Source: Pocillopora verrucosa
Taxonomy: Eukaryota > Cnidaria > Anthozoa > Scleractinia > Pocilloporidae
Direction of reading: 5' to 3'
Assembly (NCBI RefSeq): GCF_036669915.1
Contig: NC_089320.1
Coordinates: forward strand, 18,411,868-18,475,867
Length of the DNA stretch: 64,000 bases
Part shown: positions 62,311 through 64,000 of the stretch, piece after piece
How positions within the stretch are numbered: the stretch's first letter is position 1
Layout of the letters: each line of letters starts with the position of its first letter
Program-made: the position numbers and the translations under genes
The notes under the pieces: model-generated
The model's input: only the letters and a program-made list of their open reading frames with translations
What the model was told of the DNA's origin: nothing
Databases searched by the model: none

Positions 62311-64000
62311 TTGGAATAGTAGTATTATCGTCCATTAGCCGTGTTGATCATAGATTAAGAATGAGAAAAAAGAAAATCGTTCAATTTATAGCAAATGAAA
62401 AGAGATATCGAGAAGAGATGTAAAAAGTTAGGTTTTTTACTTATATATTTATGTATTTACTGATTGCAATATTTTTGCATCATTCTCAAGCAGTGCTATT
62501 CAAACTTAGAACTATCGTGATAGAGGTGGAAATTTACGAAGTGGATTTACGAAGTTCACCAGTGAAACCTCTCGGAAATATTTTGAAATGACTGATCACG
62601 TCGTTTTAGACTGCTCTCTTCGCAAAAAGTTCCTTGCATCAAAAATTGTTCCTTGCCAGTTTTAAAGCCTTAAAATATGTTCCATTTCAAATCCCTTGTC
62701 TGGCAAAACAATTGATCTTGACAAGGACGCCCCTTGACTTAGGAACGTGCAATTATTTATGCGTTTACATGCCCTTTAAGCGCTGAAACTTGAACATCTT
62801 GAATTTATCTTAGAAAAGTCCGTTGACACGAACATATCATTTGTTAGATGATAAATTCCAGAAGGCTTTCATCATACCAGTTCTTTATAAAGCGATTAGA
62901 TAGCATAGTTTAAAAAGGAAAATACAAAACGTATCAACCAAAGCGTAACAAAGGTCTCTGCCGACGGTAAAGACATAGGGTATGCCTACATCATTTAGCA
63001 TTATTATTCACCCGACATTAACGATTCCGTTTATAATGAAGAACTTTAAATAGACTCTTTGATATTTCTACAAACAAAGAGTTGAGTTCCTGTTCAGACA
63101 ACGCCTATAGATACTATCATTTACATCCTGTTTGGCAACGTAGCCAAAAGCCATATCCAATCAAAGACTACATGTAAGGCGTTTTAAGTTTATTAGAGTT
63201 TTTTCTTAGAGTTTAAAAACTCTAAAATCAAATAATCGATGAAAATTTTCCATGCAAAAGAAGCTAGGCGTTTCAGAGGTAGGTAACTGAGTTTTTTGAA
63301 GCGATCAGCCGTTATCTGGATTAGTTTAACCTCGTTAGAAGGGATAGTCAAAATTCTTTACTTTCTTCCTTTGGTTAACTGCAGTTTATTACATCAATGA
63401 AGATATATTTGTCACGTATAATCCACTGTCTGTCATTTGTAAAATGATCGAGTGGGAATTTGTAAAGATAATACATCCTAATATGCTCTGTTTTTCCTCA
63501 GGAGTAATCTAGATCATTGTGATTAATTTCCGGCCACGCGCCAAGACTTCAAAGAGCTTTGATTACACTGAGGTTAAAAACCAAGTGAAGCTCAAGAACA
63601 TCCAGGTCCTCTTTCAAACATTGATTGTCTTCTACTTTGCCCAGTGTCCTTGCCGGTATGGGTTACTTCTCTTCATTTGATCGATAATATTTTGATGTTT
63701 TTATCTTAAACTAACTTAGCTGAGAAGCTGAAGCTGTCAACGTTATCGGAGTTTCCTTGAACAGTTTTGGCCATGATTTCGAAACGATTTGATTTTTTTG
63801 ACTTTCTAATGAATTTGAATTTCAAGTTTTTTCCATTAGTCCACTAAATCTACCTTGAAATAGGGCGGTCATCCATCGCTTTATTCTTCGATCAGATTTT
63901 TTAGTCATTTAGTAAGGTTTACAATTTTTTTTTTAAGAATCAGTTTTAATGAGAACATGTATAGGGAAAAAGAAAGATGGAATGAAGGATCTGCTATAAG
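62311..64000. other. Right end, no gene recognised; one isolated exon-like segment
   Basis: At 63502-63655 a strong acceptor (TTTTTCCTCAG) and a donor-like GTATGG enclose 154 bp, but all three frames contain stops, so it could only be non-coding. The rest is AT-rich without features. Confidence 0.3.

Overview
The window looks like a gene-sparse, AT-rich nuclear segment from an animal, most probably a hexacorallian cnidarian (stony coral or sea anemone). Support comes from intron-rich metazoan genes with canonical GT-AG introns, AATAAA polyadenylation signals, a KCTD8/12/16-type gene, an EGF-Ig-CILP-like matrix protein, secreted DNRLRE-domain proteins, and relics of Penelope-like retroelements (PLEs). 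The species cannot be fixed from the sequence.

Layout. (1) 1.3-6.6 kb, + strand: a complete 12-exon HTATSF1 (Tat-SF1/CUS2) splicing-factor gene, 370 aa. (2) 8.7-9.5 kb, - strand: an intronless KCTD8/12/16-like gene with a TATA box. (3) 14-31 kb: a rearranged, duplicated neighbourhood. Two near-identical DNRLRE genes (16.3 and 26.2 kb, both +) lie in a duplicated block of about 3.7 kb. Copy 1 runs straight into a decayed, inverted copy of intron 10 and exon 11 of the CILP-like gene (18.2-20.2 kb). PLE reverse-transcriptase fragments sit at 20.3-21.2 and 24.6-25.3 kb. (4) 28.4-38.8 kb, - strand: an 11-coding-exon gene that I assembled by hand from splice sites and matching phases. It encodes a 1040-aa secreted protein: signal peptide, five EGF domains, one Ig domain, CILP-like region. 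A last exon that is mostly 3' UTR is likely. (5) 39-64 kb: no recognisable protein gene. It holds tandem repeats, foldback elements, PLE relics, exon-like cassettes with good splice sites but no long ORF, and an unusual locus at 49.4-52.6 kb. There, two tRNA-like units, each with a 20-22 bp hairpin where the anticodon arm should be, face each other across a 1.5-kb array of 53-bp repeats.

How the parts relate. HTATSF1 (nuclear splicing) and the KCTD gene (likely a receptor or channel auxiliary) look like independent housekeeping and neuronal-type genes. The DNRLRE and CILP-like proteins are both predicted to be secreted, and their shared duplication history makes this an expanding extracellular-protein locus. 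All exon structures are manual predictions without transcript evidence.
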